DNA from: Salvelinus alpinus
Lineage: Eukaryota; Chordata; Actinopteri; Salmoniformes; Salmonidae
Length of the DNA stretch: 64,000 nt
Direction of reading: 5' to 3'
NCBI RefSeq assembly: GCF_045679555.1
Contig: NC_092098.1
Coordinates: forward strand, 19,622,038-19,686,037
Position numbers and translations under genes: made by a program. Below the pieces are notes generated by a model. That model saw nothing but the letters and a program-made list of their open reading frames with translations. It ran no database searches and had not been told where the DNA came from. Numbering within the stretch: position 1 is the stretch's first letter; the number at the start of each line of letters is the position of its first letter. Below, in pieces: positions 63,906 through 64,000 of the stretch.

Positions 63906-64000
63906 CTGTAAAGAGGGAAATATTATATCAACAATGTGTGCTCTAGTCTAATGTCAAAGACAAAAAGGCATTTTAATTATATTGAAAACAATTTAAAGTC

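Overview
This window is vertebrate, and most likely salmonid (trout, salmon or charr), nuclear DNA. The evidence is the density of Tc1-like transposons with several distinct terminal sequences, tRNA-derived SINEs of salmonid type, degenerate LINEs, two solo LTRs, and three split or intronless host genes with fish-like protein sequence. No operons, bacterial genes or CRISPR arrays are visible. Family names here come from pattern recognition, not a database search.

Three host genes can be supported. DIABLO (Smac) lies on the minus strand at 23788-30472. It has six coding exons whose splice phases all fit, giving a 233-residue protein with the IAP-binding tetrapeptide AVPF. An intact 322-codon teleost odorant-receptor-type GPCR (OR131-2-like) is on the plus strand at 57769-58737, with a probable 5' noncoding exon and TATA box. 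The last three coding exons of PPME1 (protein phosphatase methylesterase 1) are on the minus strand at 59899-63905, and that gene continues past the right edge. A fourth, unidentified first coding exon is possible at 19327-19432 (minus).

Layout. 0-9 kb: a three-level Tc1 nest (1107-4894), a LINE 3' end, a tRNA-Ala-derived SINE, and two TTAA-flanked elements in inverted orientation. 9-15 kb: a decayed L1/Tx1-like LINE interrupted by two further TTAA elements and a SINE. 15-23.8 kb: mostly unrecognised noncoding DNA with two small hAT-type MITEs. 23.8-30.5 kb: DIABLO. 31-45 kb: a deep nest built on one LINE (called B here), which holds a hAT element with a perfect 8-bp target duplication. That hAT in turn holds two solo LTRs of one family. 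The nest also contains an antisense LINE (A) with a 2A-like motif. 41.8-51.1 kb: a near-identical 3.4-kb direct duplication. 51-57.3 kb: another LINE fragment, a 15-bp minisatellite, a candidate solo LTR and several deletion-derivative Tc1 elements. 57.4-64 kb: the odorant receptor and the PPME1 3' end, whose last intron carries a Tc1 element and an old LINE.

The host genes have no obvious functional link. DIABLO is a mitochondrial pro-apoptotic factor, PPME1 demethylates PP2A, and the receptor is chemosensory. The main structural interest is the stratigraphy of nested insertions, which can be ordered by their target-site duplications, and the recent duplication of a compound transposon block.
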